NCBI GenBank assembly: GCA_024516035.1
Contig: CM044959.1
Span: 32,736,118-32,800,117, forward strand
Direction of reading: 5' to 3'
Length of the DNA: 64,000 nt
From: Bactericera cockerelli
Taxonomy: Eukaryota; Arthropoda; Insecta; Hemiptera; Triozidae
Part shown: positions 11,848 to 24,000 of the stretch, piece by piece
How the letters are laid out: every line of letters starts with the position of its first letter
Position numbering within the stretch: the stretch's first letter is position 1
Notes under the pieces: generated by a model
Databases searched by the model: none
Seen by the model: the letters and a program-made list of their open reading frames with translations, nothing else
What the model was told of the DNA's origin: nothing
Program-made: the position numbers and the translations under genes

Positions 11848-12516
11848 TTTTATAAGTGATGCTGTATGCGTCATCGTTTGTCCAGCCCGAAAGAGTAGAC
11901 AAGTGTTATTAAAAATTCTGTAGTATTTTTTTCAAGATTTATTTTTATTTTTATTAAATAAATCTCATAGAACCACAACATTCCTATCCCGATTCCAAGC
12001 TTCTATTATGAGATGGAGAGGCAGTGTTAGTCTCTCCATCTACAAATACTAATAAATTACTTCTACATAGAACCTCTGCTGTACTGAATCGATTATCATT
12101 TCTCGCAAATAAAATCTTCCACAGAAATGAACAATAAGAACCTCTCATTGATAATTTAGATCTTAGTACAGAAGAGTTTGTATCAGTCTAACAAGCAGTT
12201 TATTTGTATAGTTGGACGGAATATAATTAAAGCTCAACAACTTACTGTACACAGCGAAAGTAAAGAAATTTCTTCAGAAATATTTTTTTCAGTGCGAAAA
12301 ATGTTGGACAACCTCATTAGCACAAGTAGCTAACTCTGCATCCACCTAACCTACCGTCCTACTCTACCTAACTAACCTGTACAGTGTACACCTCCCTAGC
12401 TAACTCTTCATTCCTCCACCTGGCTAATAGCTATACCTATAGTGAAGTCTCCAAATTCGAGCACGCAAAATACACGAGGACAATATACGTAGGTATATAA
12501 CATGGGAGGGAATGTG

Positions 12517-12675
12517 AGAGAGAGGAGGGAAGAGAAGGAGAGAGAGAGAGAGAGAGAGAACTTCCTGACCGGGAGACTTTGCTAATAGATTCCGTCCTGA
12601 ATACTCCCTCCCTCTCTCTCCCTTTCTTCCTTCCTTTGCTCCCTCCTTCTCTCCCCTCTCCCTCTCGGATGCTTT
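12517..12675. repeat. GA tract followed by CT tract
   Basis: A purine-rich run (GAGAGAGA repeated, 12517-12560) is followed within 50 bp by a pyrimidine-rich run (12605-12668). The two could pair as an imperfect stem. No gene is present. Confidence 0.8.
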
Positions 12676-12991
12676 ATTGATTTTCCGTGCGGCCTTCCGC
12701 CTTTTTCTTTCTCTATTCCTTTTTGTCTCTATTTTCGCCTTTTCCGAGATATGTCTCTTCTAGTTGCCGCGACTTCTGTGTTCTTCATTTCAGTGATGGG
12801 ATTCCTGTTAACCTGCTCAGGGGCGCAAGATGTTGGGAATGTTTGGTTCCTGACAGCCGTGCTGATGGAATTTTGCAATATTCATGAATTATGATGCGCT
12901 GATTTTCTGCTTTACAAATGTTAATATAGAACGTTCAATTAATAATGAGGCCAGAAATTATGTAGCCATAAATGAAATAACAAAAAATTCC

Positions 12992-13271
12992 AAGTACGGA
13001 TTTATAATAAAATGAATTTTTTTGGGATGAACAAGATGAAAAGTAGCCAAGTACGGATTTATAATAAAATGATTTTTTTGGGCTGAACAAGATGAAAAGT
13101 AGCCAGAGGATTTATAATAAAATGAATTTTTTTTGGGCTGAACAAGATGAAAAGTAGCCAGAGGATTTATAATAAAATGATTTTTTTTGGGCTGAACAAG
13201 ATGAAAAGTAGCCAGAGGATTTATAATAAAATGATTTTTTTTTGGATTGAACAAGATGAAAAGTAGCCAAA
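12992..13271 (+). repeat. 53-57-bp minisatellite, five copies
   Basis: The unit contains GGATTTATAATAAAATGA, a T-run, GGGCTGAACAAGATGAAAAG and TAGCC. Spacing varies (57, 53, 55, 54) because of T-run length and a missing AGTAC. The minus-strand frame of 116 codons across it is only a repeat effect. Confidence 0.95.
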
Positions 13272-15747
13272 CACTCTCAAGTCGGAGTTTAAACCAATCA
13301 CAGGTCACTATAGTCCGACTTCTGGCTTATCATTGTTGTAGCCTTATTTCATAACTCGGCCCTCAATATTTAAGTCTCTGAGAATTCAAAAGAATATTTG
13401 ATAGGAATTACTTTTTAGTTAAAAAGAAGAACATTTAATCTATTAATTAATTCATTTTTTTAAATTGTAATCATAGGTACACAAATATTGTGGAGGATGA
13501 AAAGTTGCTTAATTTTACCAATCAACAGTATAAATTACAAAAAGTGAGGTTTTTATTTGTCTCTGAGATTCTTGTACAAAAGTACCTTAAGTGCCTATAT
13601 ATTATACAGTTATTTGATAAAAACTTTTCCTTTTTAGATATTTTAGTTAAAAATTAACAAGAGTAAACTAATAATCTATAATTTATTATTTTTTCAATTG
13701 TTATTTCCCATCATCAGGTACAGAAGATTTATAACTTCTCTGTTTATAGAAGTTTATATTTATAACTACAGAAGATTGCGGCAGAGCATTCTAAATATTT
13801 CTGTATTCCGATCCTGTCCCCGACGTACACAGGAACACAAAAAGCTAATTTGTGAGAGGACGGACGAGAAAAAAAAGAAAATAATTTATCTCACGTTGTC
13901 TAATGAATTTAAATGAAAATTGTGAAAGCTCGAGGGGAGAGGTGAGGTGGGGAGGGGGTAATATACCTCTAAATGAAATCAAGAAAATTAGTAACGGCTA
14001 TTGATTTATCTCGTGGAAGATGAGGCATGGCAGGATGTTGAATTGAATACAATATGAATATAACAATATGAATAGAATTGAATAATACAAGGAAATTTTA
14101 TTTATATAATAAGTTTGGTCTTCAAATTATCTCCTGAGCTTATGAAAACTTCTGAGGAGATACTAGAAGAACTAGAAGTCTCACGGCAAGCATCACAGTG
14201 ATGTCAGTTTGTAGTAAATATATTTACTATTTCTTCTTCTTCTTCGTGAATGGTTTCCATGGACAAGAAGAAAGCACCCTGAGCAACCTTGGTTAGCACA
14301 CAGGTTATCCGAATTTGGTGGGGTTAAATTTCTGCACAGCACTGTTAATGTGTGGATTTGCATGCGTCAACCATTCGTCCCATTTGAACAGAGAATAGCA
14401 GAATCTAATCATGCAGCTAATTGGAAGAACAGGAGAATCAAACCCTAATACTCGGCGATGCTCATTCCCACCTTGGTCTCTGATAACTACTCGTCCTATC
14501 TATACTTTTGCAAAGAGGCGTCTCGTGTTACGAGGTCCATGAATCACATTGAAAATTTAGATACTGCAAATATTAGGTACATACTGCAAAGAATACAAAA
14601 AAAATCTATAACCTACATAAATATAATATTTTCTTAAAATATGGATCTGATATGTGCCATACCTATACTAGAAGCTTGCCAAGGTGTGCTGGACATTTGC
14701 GAATTCAATGCGTTTTTAATGGAATATCTATGATAACGCCCATTTATTCAATGCATTTATGAATCTGATTATAGAGCTAGTTTCATACCAGCCATTTCCC
14801 CCAAAAGTTCAATTAATACTCTTTATCCTAAAAGAGCCGCTTGTATGAAAAAAGTTGCTGATGATTCCACCCCCCACCATCAGCATATTCCCTTCAGCTC
14901 CACAGCAAGACCTCCTGCTGTGGCGCTTAAGGGCGCGTGAATGAAAATCACAGATCTTTTCTTTTTTATTTAATCTAATTCCATTCACAAAACACGATGG
15001 GTTAAATATTTAAATGAAAAATAACGAGTGACATAAGAACAGGTTGTTTCTTTTTCAGATATTTTTCGCGCCCCTTTGCTACCTATTTTATCAGTTATCA
15101 GTCAAAGGTCAAAATGGGAAAAACAAGAACATTTCTGTGTCTGTAACCATTGAAAATATTTATTATTTATTCATTGTTTTCAAAGTTGAGAGAAAAAATT
15201 GAAACAATTAGATTATTAGATGATAAAAACCGAATGGTGAAACAATGTTAACGACTTTCTTTTCAATGTGGATGACAGTAGGAAAAGAGTGTTTGGCTTT
15301 CTAATTGTGACTCTAATTATCTTAATTGTATCTAGAGATTTTCAATATTTTTTTACTTGTGTTTGAAATTTTATTTAAAATTTAATTCAGGAAAAGGTAG
15401 TCAGTATATTGAAGAGGAAAGTGTACTGAAAAAAAAACTACAATCTTAGACGGTTTTATTCTATAATTTTTTCAATGTCTCTTATCGCTTCCGTGATATG
15501 GCCAATTAATGGAATCTCAGTTTAAAAGTTATCTTTTTCTGGAGCACATTATCAACCATCATGAGAGCTTGGGCTGTTGGTTTATAAGCTATTAAACCCT
15601 TGGGGAACTGCAAGCTAGTCTTGCTTGTTAGGTTTGGCTAGTCTGTTCTCTGTTTTAGTGCTCTAGCAAGACACTGGTCTTCTCTCTATTATAAGTACTC
15701 AGTCATACACTATTTCCTCCTCTCATCGACTGAATGACATGTGAATA

Positions 15748-16128
15748 GTTGTCTAGAAGAACCACCTATGTGCGTTTTAGGGCACTTTTCAGTAGGGTAC
15801 TTTTAGTAATACCATTAATGCAGCACCTTTAGTAATACACTTTTCAGTAGGGTACTTTTAGTAATACCATCACGCGCAACTACCTTCTTATCCTATGCCC
15901 CAACGTGGCGAGACTGATTTTAGTTCAACAAGCGCACATAGGTGGTTTTACATGAGATTTCTTCTGCTCTGTTTTGACGAAAAAATACAAATAAAAACGA
16001 GTAGGAACAAAAATTTTGTATGCTGACTTCTCTAATGATTCAAGACTTACACATAGGTTCCATTTTTGAAAAAAAAAAAAAAAAAAAAAAAAATCGAAAT
16101 TTTCACATAGGTGGTTCTTCTAGACAAC
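15748..16128. mobile_element. TIR MITE, 381 bp
   Basis: The left terminus GTTGTCTAGAAGAACCACCT reappears inverted at the right terminus (AGGTGGTTCTTCTAGACAAC), the match continuing to TATGTG on both sides. The interior has a direct duplication of about 57 bp (CACTTTTCAGTAGGGTACTT twice, 15783 and 15840), a third inverted GCACATAGGTGGTTTTA at 15934 and an A-run at 16070-16093. The small open frame here is not a gene. Confidence 0.75.
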
Positions 16129-16413
16129 TTATTCATGTGTCGCTCCATTTAGCCCTGCATAAGTGCGTAGAATTCTTCTTCTTCCACCACTTTCTTAACA
16201 GTGAATTATAATGTCATTGGGTATATGCCAAATTTCATTGTAATTGACATACACCTGTTTTGTATTGTACTTTAAAATAAATAAATAAATTATAATTATA
16301 TGTCAAAATTCATTGTAATTGACATACACCTCTTTTGTATTGCACTTAAAAAAAAAAAAATTAAAATTAAAAAGAAAAAAAAAAAAAAATAATAAAAAAA
16401 AATTTGAGCTCAC

Positions 16414-16603
16414 CTCAAAGCTCGACTGAGCTTGTCGTAGTTCATGTTGGGCTTGGACTTGCGCTCGCCCCACCGTCTGGCCACCTCATCCGGGTCCGTG
16501 AGCTTGAACTCCCCGTTAGTGCCCTCCCAGGTGATGCAGTTGGCGTTGGTTGAGTCTGACAGGAGCTCCAGGAGGAACTGCCACAGCTGGATCTGGCCCG
16601 AGC
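16414..16603 (-). CDS. Ets65A: Ets65A-like exon with N-terminal ETS domain
   Basis: This 190-nt exon (acceptor CGCCTCCAG, donor GTGAGCTC) encodes the first three quarters of the ETS winged helix-turn-helix. It reads [16 protein letters not shown], then [14 protein letters not shown], then [20 protein letters not shown] and DKLSRAL. Helix 1 (LWQFLLELL), the conserved Trp residues in TWEG and RRWGE, and the start of the recognition helix ([11 protein letters not shown]) are all present. The split Arg codon at the end is the first of the conserved recognition-helix residues before YYYDK. Compared with the ERG/FLI1 pattern I recall, there are only a few conservative changes. It is G+C richer than its surroundings. 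A tRNA-derived SINE lies only 61 bp upstream of its acceptor. Confidence 0.97.
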
Positions 16604-16664
16604 CTGGAGGCGAAATTTGGAGGAAAGATATGAGTGAAACAAGAATGAATGTATAGGGTAGGAC

Positions 16665-16860
16665 CCCGCCGACCTCCGTGGCTCAGTGGTTAAGAGCATT
16701 GGTTGCTGACCCGGAGGTTACGGGTTCGAATCACGGACGGAGCGGAAATTTTTGAACGAGTTTTTCCGATTTCGGAGTGGCATGGATGTAAAAGTACAGT
16801 GCCCTGAAGTAATGCGTAAGCAGTTCAGGGGCAATATATCTTTAAAATGTAAAAAAAAAA
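16665..16860 (+). mobile_element. tRNA-derived SINE next to the ETS exon
   Basis: A tRNA-like head carries a clear A box (GTGGCTCAGTGG) and B box (GGGTTCGAATC). A unique body (GTTTTTCCGATTTCGGAGTG and following) leads to an A-rich 3' end with ten terminal A residues. A short direct repeat GTAGGAC flanks it (16658-16664 and 16863-16869), fitting a target duplication. It lies 61 bp upstream of the acceptor of the main ETS exon and in antisense orientation to the gene. Confidence 0.85.
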
Positions 16861-17017
16861 GTGTAGGACACTGGAAAGACAAGAGTACAAAGCATAGGGA
16901 GTATAAGAACTAATATGAGAATAAATGTTTAGGACCCAGGAGGAGAAGATTACAGAGCATATAGGACGTATATGAACTGACTATAAATTGTATTATTTTG
17001 GGCATTACATTGGTTAT

Positions 17018-17112
17018 GTCTTTCGAGACGGGGGTTTCACCTCCTTCATTCGCTGAAAACGCGCAATCGAGCTCCCACATCAATCTCACCAGACTAGTTT
17101 CAGGGAAATCGA
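17018..17112 (-). mobile_element. Short fragment of the shared SINE body
   Basis: It holds the block seen on the plus strand as GAGACGGGGGTTTCACCTCC followed by CCCACATCAATCTCACCAGA, equivalent to the GGGGGTTTTACCCTCC and CATTGACCTCACCCAG blocks of other copies. It is old and truncated. Confidence 0.45.
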
Positions 17113-17607
17113 CTGGATATTATATTAGGAATCTATAAAAATAAAGCTGATTATGATAGTAATAATAATAATAATTGGATTCACAATTCATAGATTTAAA
17201 TTGGTCAAGGTTTTTAGCGTTTCACTAGAATAAAACGTAGTTGAAAACGAATATTTCACAAAATAATTAAATGTTCTGTCCGTCTGTATACAGAGGTTGA
17301 ATTTATTATAAATTACAGTCTGTATGCCTCTAGGATATCCTATCTCATGGGTTCAACAAGCTCCCGTCACTTTCAGCTGTAACTGCTTAGTGTCTCACCT
17401 GGTCCCAAAGCACACCCTGTAACTACCCGATTTGATTTGCAGATAACACCTGAATATAATTAAAATACGATCTCCCACCCCTGTAGCTCCTATGCTGCCC
17501 ATGTCTGCCTCCCTGTAGGTACATTTATTATCTATTCGTCCCTCCCCTTTAGTTTCGTACATTTCATCATTCGTTCTATTCTGCCACCCTCACTTTTCTC
17601 CACTCGC

Positions 17608-17875
17608 TTGGATTCAAACTTCCAGTGCTGGCTTGGATTTAAGCATCTAGTGCTGGTTTAGATTTAAGCATCCAGTGCTGTTTTAGATTCAAGCATCCAG
17701 TGCTGGTTTAGATTTAAGCATCCACTGTTGGCTTGGATTTAAGCATCCAGTGCTCCAGTGCTGGTTTAGATTTAAGCATCCAGTGCTCCAGTGCTGGTTT
17801 AGATTTAAACATCCAGTGCTGGTTTAGATTCAAGCTTCTAGTGCTGACTTGGATGCAAGCTTCCAGTGCTGGCGA
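17608..17875 (+). repeat. 25-bp minisatellite, about ten copies
   Basis: The unit is GGTTTAGATTTAAGCATCCA plus GTGCT with variants (GGCTTGG, ATTCAAGC). Two copies have an extra CCAGTGCT. It lies in the intron upstream of the main ETS exon. Confidence 0.93.
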
Positions 17876-18489
17876 GGGACTGGCAACTCAATATATTTTG
17901 AAATTTTCATGATTTTCCGAGAAGTTTTTTTAGCAGATTAGACAGATAGGTATTATTTATATATGGTATAATAAATAATGGGATATTAAGAGTAGATCTC
18001 TGTTAATCCATCCCCATCTTCATAAGGTAGACAGATAAGTGTAGATTATTTTGAGCTTCGCCACTTTGTAATAGTTCTTGCATGTAATAGAAACATTTTT
18101 GAATTTAATGGGACTGCATCGCCTACACATAAACTTTTTTAAATTCAATTTTGATTCACAGTGTGAGTAAAATTTACAAATGGCCAAAAACAGTCAATAT
18201 TTTTTTACATTGCCTAATAAATCATTTTAATTAAAGAGTAACAAAAATATAGGTACCTGGGTAATTGAAATTAAATTTGCAACTACATACCTAATGTCAT
18301 GCGTACCTATTTTGATTATTTTGTAAATATATGATAAATAATTAAATACTTGATAAATAGGTAGATACATACACACCTACATTTTTATTATTATTATAGA
18401 CTGGTTGGAGTTCCACAAGAGAAGCACTAATTATCACACTGACCTTTATTTAGATCTATTGTATCCAGTTGATTCTAATTCTGATGTGT

Positions 18490-18712
18490 ACGTGCTGATT
18501 TGAAGTAGTCAGGACGGGGGTTTTATCCTCCATTCGCTGGGAATCGTACCAGCTACCCACATTAACCTCAGCCAGTCTGGGTAGGGCCGGAAATGCCAGC
18601 CTCACGTGTTTGGATGGAACAGAATTTTCTTCGAAAAGTCTACCCCAACCGGGAGTTGAACTCAACTCTAGATTACGGGCAGTAGTCACAACAATTACGA
18701 CACAGAGGCTGG
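18490..18712 (-). mobile_element. SINE with tRNA-like head and the shared body
   Basis: On the minus strand a tRNA-like head (B box GAGTTCAACTCCCGG) is followed by GAAGAAAATTCTGTTCCATC and then the same body as the 5S-headed copies (GAGGCTGGCATTTCCGGCCC, CAGCGAATGGAGGATAAAAC). The body is thus joined to a different Pol III head here. Confidence 0.65.
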
Positions 18713-19648
18713 CTTACCTACATTTGGTTTCTTCACAAAAATGTTTGCGTACCAAAAAAAAACACAAATCTTGAGTTATTTGTTTCATAACGTCAGCTTG
18801 GAAAAGTATCATAAACCTAGTTGGTGTTGTTGTAATGGAACTTTGAGTCCTAAGAGAACACTTTGGTCACTATTCGAATTGTACCAGTTTTGCCATTCTT
18901 TGGTAGTCCTTTTATAATGGCATTTTCTGGACATAAATCCTTTTTTGGACACATGGCATTTTTCGTTTTTTTTTTTTAAGTTTGACGACACTAGATGTCT
19001 TCAAAAAATTGATTCCGATTGTGTTTAACTCTTTGGCATGTCGCGCCCCTAGCGGCCGTATCTCTATAATGAATCCAGCCCTGTTTCGCCGTCCCTGTTT
19101 AAAACAAAGGTGTTTATGTCTCCAGCAGTATGTACTATGGAGTATGTACTATGGAGTAAGTACTAAATATTGTACACGAGGGGTGAATAAATTACTTCAG
19201 TGTCTGATTAATATGTATTGTTCTTATCAACTCCGAGATCTTAATGACTTGTGCGTTACTTTTTTGTATGCAGGCGCTCAGACTTTTTATTTAATATTCA
19301 ACAAAATATACAATTCCGGGGGTTAATTTTTTATTAATTAATACTAGACTTGCAGGTTGTAACAAGCCGTTAGAGATTTTTTCGAAAGTTGAATAGGTTA
19401 CATAATTACTTTTTAATATATCCTGGAAATTGTAGACATTGCTTTATGTCTGTTTACTGAACATGCAAGTACTTTTTGTGGCAGTGTTGAGATTTGGCGG
19501 ATTTGCTTGCAAGGAAACAAAATGTTTGATTCTGTTTAGATCAGACGTGAGAAAAATGGGATTGCATCTGGAGCCTTTTTAAATATCACTAAAAGTTACA
19601 AAAAATGTACTCTTGGAATGTATATTGTTTTATAGCAAATTCACTTAC

Positions 19649-19699
19649 CTGAGCTGGCTAGTCGACTACTAGTGGCTCCAAACATTTGATACGGGTCCG
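19649..19699 (-). CDS. Ets65A: Ets65A-like exon immediately before the ETS domain
   Basis: A 51-nt exon between TGTTTCAG and GTAAGTGAA encodes DPYQMFGATSSRLASS flanked by split Ala and Gly codons. The equivalent DPYQ-G-TSSRL stretch directly precedes the ETS domain in ERG/FLI1 proteins, so this exon confirms the subfamily independently of the ETS domain. Phase is 1 at both ends. The BEL/Pao element begins only 118 bp away at 19817, inside the intron just upstream of this exon and in the opposite orientation. The acceptor, branch point and polypyrimidine region therefore sit in the short interval between exon and LTR. Confidence 0.93.
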
Positions 19700-19816
19700 C
19701 TGAAACAGAAAACATTTTAGAGATTTAAAATACTATCGTAAGCCAAATAAGACTCGCTTTATTAAAACAGACAACATATTCTGGCAGATTTTTGCAAAAA
19801 AACCAATGATACACGT

Positions 19817-20404
19817 TGTTGAGGCCACATACTGTGAAAGGGCAAAAGCAAGTACCTAACTTGTTAAATTTGTCGATTTTCTTGTCTCCTTTTTGATTCG
19901 GTGAAATGCAATCTATGCTCACCGCGTCACTGTGTTTTTAGCCATCTTAAGAGGAACAACTAGTTTTCTTAATTTGCTGTACGTCTAGTACGATTTTTTG
20001 TGAAATAGCGTCAAGCTATTAAGTTCGCCTAGAACTATCTAAAACCAGTCCTTTGCAAGTGTGGTTTCATATTTTCCTCCAAAATTAATTATTAAATGGC
20101 ACAAGGGGTTTAACTCTGATAGGGAACTTGTAGAATCTCATTCCTTTTTCCTTTACTACAAGTGGGGAGTAAGTATGGGGTTTTCAAAAGTAATAAATTA
20201 AATCAGCGAAGTCACCAGGTAAGACTCAACCATTTATTATTTCTGGTGTCAGTTCGTTTCTTATTCCATAATTATTTAAAACTTTGAACTTTACATTGAC
20301 GGGATTCAAACCCTCCAAACCTAAGTGATACAGTCCACTCTCTAATTTTAATTTTCCCGTGCTACAGGGTTGGCAGCTTAACAAAAGCTCAAAACAACCC
20401 ATCA
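19817..20404 (+). repeat. 5' LTR of the BEL/Pao element
   Basis: This 588-bp direct repeat is shared with 26567-27154 at a constant offset of 6750 bp, with termini TGTTGAGGCC and CCCATCA. I saw no mismatch in a line-by-line comparison. It should contain the element promoter and poly(A) signals; I did not identify a convincing TATA box. Confidence 0.96.
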
Positions 20405-21016
20405 TATGTAGTGGTCCTAGCGGATCCGGATGATCTAGCCTTAAGCTAGGAGTCCATTAGTTTATCCGTGTAATATTCCTCAAATTTAGTTCAAGTTTAA
20501 AATGAATAGGTATATTGTGTTAATTAAATTTAAATTCATCCAAATAATTTTACCGTGTACCTATTGTGCCTAGTCTACTTTGACTTGGCGACCGTGTGCT
20601 TGAATAGGTAGTGTGAACACATTTTTCATAGGTATGAACATGTTATCGTGTGTACCATGCTTGCAAGTAAAGTCTGAGGCTCTGAGCACTCGCTAGAGTC
20701 GCTAGGCACGACGCCTTGTTGTTGCTTTCAAATGTCTTATCAGTTATTTTGAAATTTTCAGTTCATTTTAAAAATTGAATAATTTAATTTTATTTACTCT
20801 GTATTGTGATTAAAAAATTAATAAGTTGTTGTAGATTATTTTACATGCATATTTATCTAACTCTCTTGTACGTGTTAGCTATTTTTCATCCTCATAAACT
20901 GCAAATCTTGTGAATGAAGTACATTCAAGTTTTAAAATTACCTTATAACTTAACTTTAGTGACTCAAATTGTGTTTCTGTTATACTTCTATATTGTGTGA
21001 ATAATTCAGTGAAAAA
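20405..21016 (+). other. BEL/Pao 5' leader with candidate primer binding site
   Basis: The 612-bp leader lies between the 5' LTR and the gag-pol ATG. A TGG triplet typical of a primer binding site starts at 20412 (TGGTCCTAGCGGATCC), 7 bases after the LTR end; pairing to a tRNA ending in CCA is expected, but I could not name the tRNA. The rest is AT-rich with no open frame. Confidence 0.55.
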
Positions 21017-24000
21017 ATGGCAGATTTAACTGTACTTCAGGCCAAAAAAGACCATCTTCTTGCCACATTAAAAAAGGTTGCCACTAGTGGAAATAATTTT
21101 TATAAAAATCAACAAGACAAAAGTTTAAGATCAGAATTTTTAATAGGTACCCAAAGTACGGATAAAGTATACCAGGACTTTTGTACTGTGATTGACCAAG
21201 TGAATAAACTCCAACTTGAGGAGGATACTAGTTTTGTACCTGATTATTCTGAAGTATCTACTGCATTGGCACATGTCAACACAATCAAATATGTCCAGGG
21301 TAAGCTAACTAGCATTGAAGCTTCAGAAAAGACAGTCGTCAAGGCTGCAATTAAATTAGCTCCATTAGACTTAGGCTCTTTCAATGGTGATGTACAAACC
21401 TTTCCTGTGTTCTACCACGCATTTAAATCCATGATTCATGATAATGTCAATCTGACAAATGATCAAAGAGTTCAATATTTAGTTTCTAAGCTAAGTCACA
21501 AGGCACTTAGTGCAGTTAGTGGTTACCCTCCCATTGGGGCTAACTATAATCACATTTGGGATAGTCTTGTCAGTAAATATCTTGATCAAAGGGTAGTTTC
21601 AGCGTTCCACTTGGACCAGATTATCAATGCTAAACCTGTGAAATGTGATAGCTCAGTTCAGTTCAATGATTTTGTAGACAAATATTGTTCTTCTGTTGAA
21701 TGTTTGAATGCACTTAACTTAAATAATTTAGGAGAGGTCATCTTATGCCACCTTGGTATCTCTAAGATTGATCCAGAGGCTAGACATATTTTTGAAATGT
21801 TACTAAAGGAAAATGAGGTTCCTACTGCTAAGACACTTATGTCTTTCCTTAAAGAGCAGGGCAAAATATTTGCTCGTATCCAACCTATGGAAAAAGAGGC
21901 TAAATCTCAGCCACGTAGCAACAATGCTAGGGCTACAACTCATTCCACCCATACTTTCATGTCTAATGAAAAATCCTTTGTTGGGTGTCATTTGTGCAAA
22001 TCCTCCGATAAACACCCTCTCTACAAGTGTGAGAAATTTCAAAAAATGTCTGTAACAAATAGACATGAATTTGTTGGTCTAAAAAGGTTGTGTTTTTCAT
22101 GTTTGAGTTCTTATCACAGTCTCAAACAATGTACTTCAAAGGGTGCTTGTTTTAAATGTGGTGGCAAGCATCACACCCTTTTGCATTTTGAGAAGAACAT
22201 AAATGTAGGTATGAGTCAAGCTGCTAAACCTTCTACCAGTGGTTCAGGTAAACAAACCGCTGCTGGTCAAGTGAATGATAGTGGTGTGACTCATTCATAC
22301 TGTTCTCCTGGTGTGGAAAACAATTCCTGTTCCAGTGTGCTATTGTCAACCGTCAAGGTTGTATCATGTGACTTTAAAGGAAATTCCTCAGAATTGAGAC
22401 TCTTGTTAGATTCTGGAAGTGAGAGTAATTTTGTGACTGAACATGCAGTCAGAAAATTAGGTCTCACTGTAACTAAGGTGCCTACATCTGTGCAAGGTAT
22501 CTGTGGTGCATCAAGCCCTGTCAAAGGCAAAGTCAATTTTAATTTTACATCAAGATTTGATGAAAATGTCAAATTTTCAGTCAAAGCTCTAGTTGTAAAT
22601 AAGATTTCTGACAACCTTCCGGTTCAGCCTATGAACCTTGAGTGTCTTGCTCATTTAAAAAATGTGTTGCTCTCAGACAATGAGTTCAATGTGCCTAAAC
22701 CAGTCGATGGTATTCTAGGTGCTTATATGTTTTCCATATTGTTAGAATCAGGAAAAATCATTGGTTGTAAAAACTGCCCAGTAGCAGTTAACACACTGCT
22801 GGGATATACTGTCATGGGTGGGAAGGCTAATGAAAATCTAGTGGAAAATAGTTTCTTCTGTGGTCTAATCAATAGTCAACAGGAGTGTAGAGGCTTAGAA
22901 CAATCTGTGAAAAAGTTCATGGAAATAGAAGATGTTCCTATGTCTACAGAGTGTAAACCTGAAGATGTAGAGTGTGAAAATATTTTTTTAGATACTTTTT
23001 CTAGAAAAAATAATGGTAAATTTGAGGTGTCCTTGCCATTTAAGGAACCTCCTGAATTGTGTCTAGGTGAATCATATCACATTGCTCATAAGAGATTTCT
23101 CAACTTAGAGAAAAAATTATTGTGCTCAGAAAATGCATCATTACATGATCAATATTGTGATGTTATGTCAGAATTCTTGTCTAGTGGGTACATGTCTCTG
23201 GTCAACAGTGATAATACTAGTGATGGGTATTACATACCTCAACATGTTGTAGTAAGACAAGATCATGCCTCATTTAAAGTTCGACCTGTGTTTGATGCTA
23301 GTTGTCCCACCACAAGTGGAAAATCAGTTAATGACATTCTTTACACAGGGCCCAAACTTTATAATGATTTATTTAACATATTGTTATCCTTTAGGTTATT
23401 TCCCTATGTCATAACCACTGATATTAAAAAGATGTATTTACAAATTTTGGTGTCTGAAAACCAACGGAAGTATCAAAAAATATTATTTCGGTTTTCTCCT
23501 CAAGAGGAACTAAAAACATATACACTCAATACTGTGACCTTTGGTATGTCTTGCAGCCCTTACTTGGCCTTAAGATGTGTTAAAGAGCTAGCAAATAGTG
23601 AATGTGAAAAGTATCCTTTGGCTAGTGCCAGGGTACTAGAAGATAGCTTCATGGATGATATTTGCTCTTCTGTCTCAAGTGAAAGTGAAGCATGTGAACT
23701 TCAGTCACAACTAGTGGCGATGTTCAAGTCAGGTGGATTTCAGTTATCAAAATGGGCATCCAATTCTAGACTATTGCTGAGTAAAATAGCTAACAGTGAA
23801 AAATTAGAGACATGTTTGAAGTGGGACGATTCTGCCTTTAAAGTATTGGGTCTTTCATGGCACCCAGTGGAGGACGCGTTCTCCTTTGATGTTAATGTGA
23901 AACCCACTGAGTGTACTAAACGAAATGTACTCAAGTTAACTGCAGGCATATTTGATGTTTTGGGCCTCTTGGCCCCCGTGACCTTGCACGCTAAATTGTT

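Larger units (their letters stand above)
11848..15747 (-). other. Intron between the two ETS exons, bulk
   Basis: Apart from the GA/CT tracts and the 55-bp minisatellite listed separately, this is AT-rich DNA. A T-rich segment and small frames such as 12687-12887 and 13698-13916 are not gene-like. Confidence 0.6.

Noticed and set aside
12958..13308. 116-codon minus-strand frame with internal peptide repeats
   Set aside because: It follows the 53-57-bp minisatellite exactly, so the repeats are a DNA-level effect.
16670..16740. Functional tRNA gene
   Set aside because: A and B boxes are good, but it is followed by a unique body and poly(A) with a short flanking duplication, so it is a SINE.
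19725..19922. 65-codon minus-strand frame near the ETS exon
   Set aside because: It is partly inside the 5' LTR of the BEL/Pao element and has no splice support.
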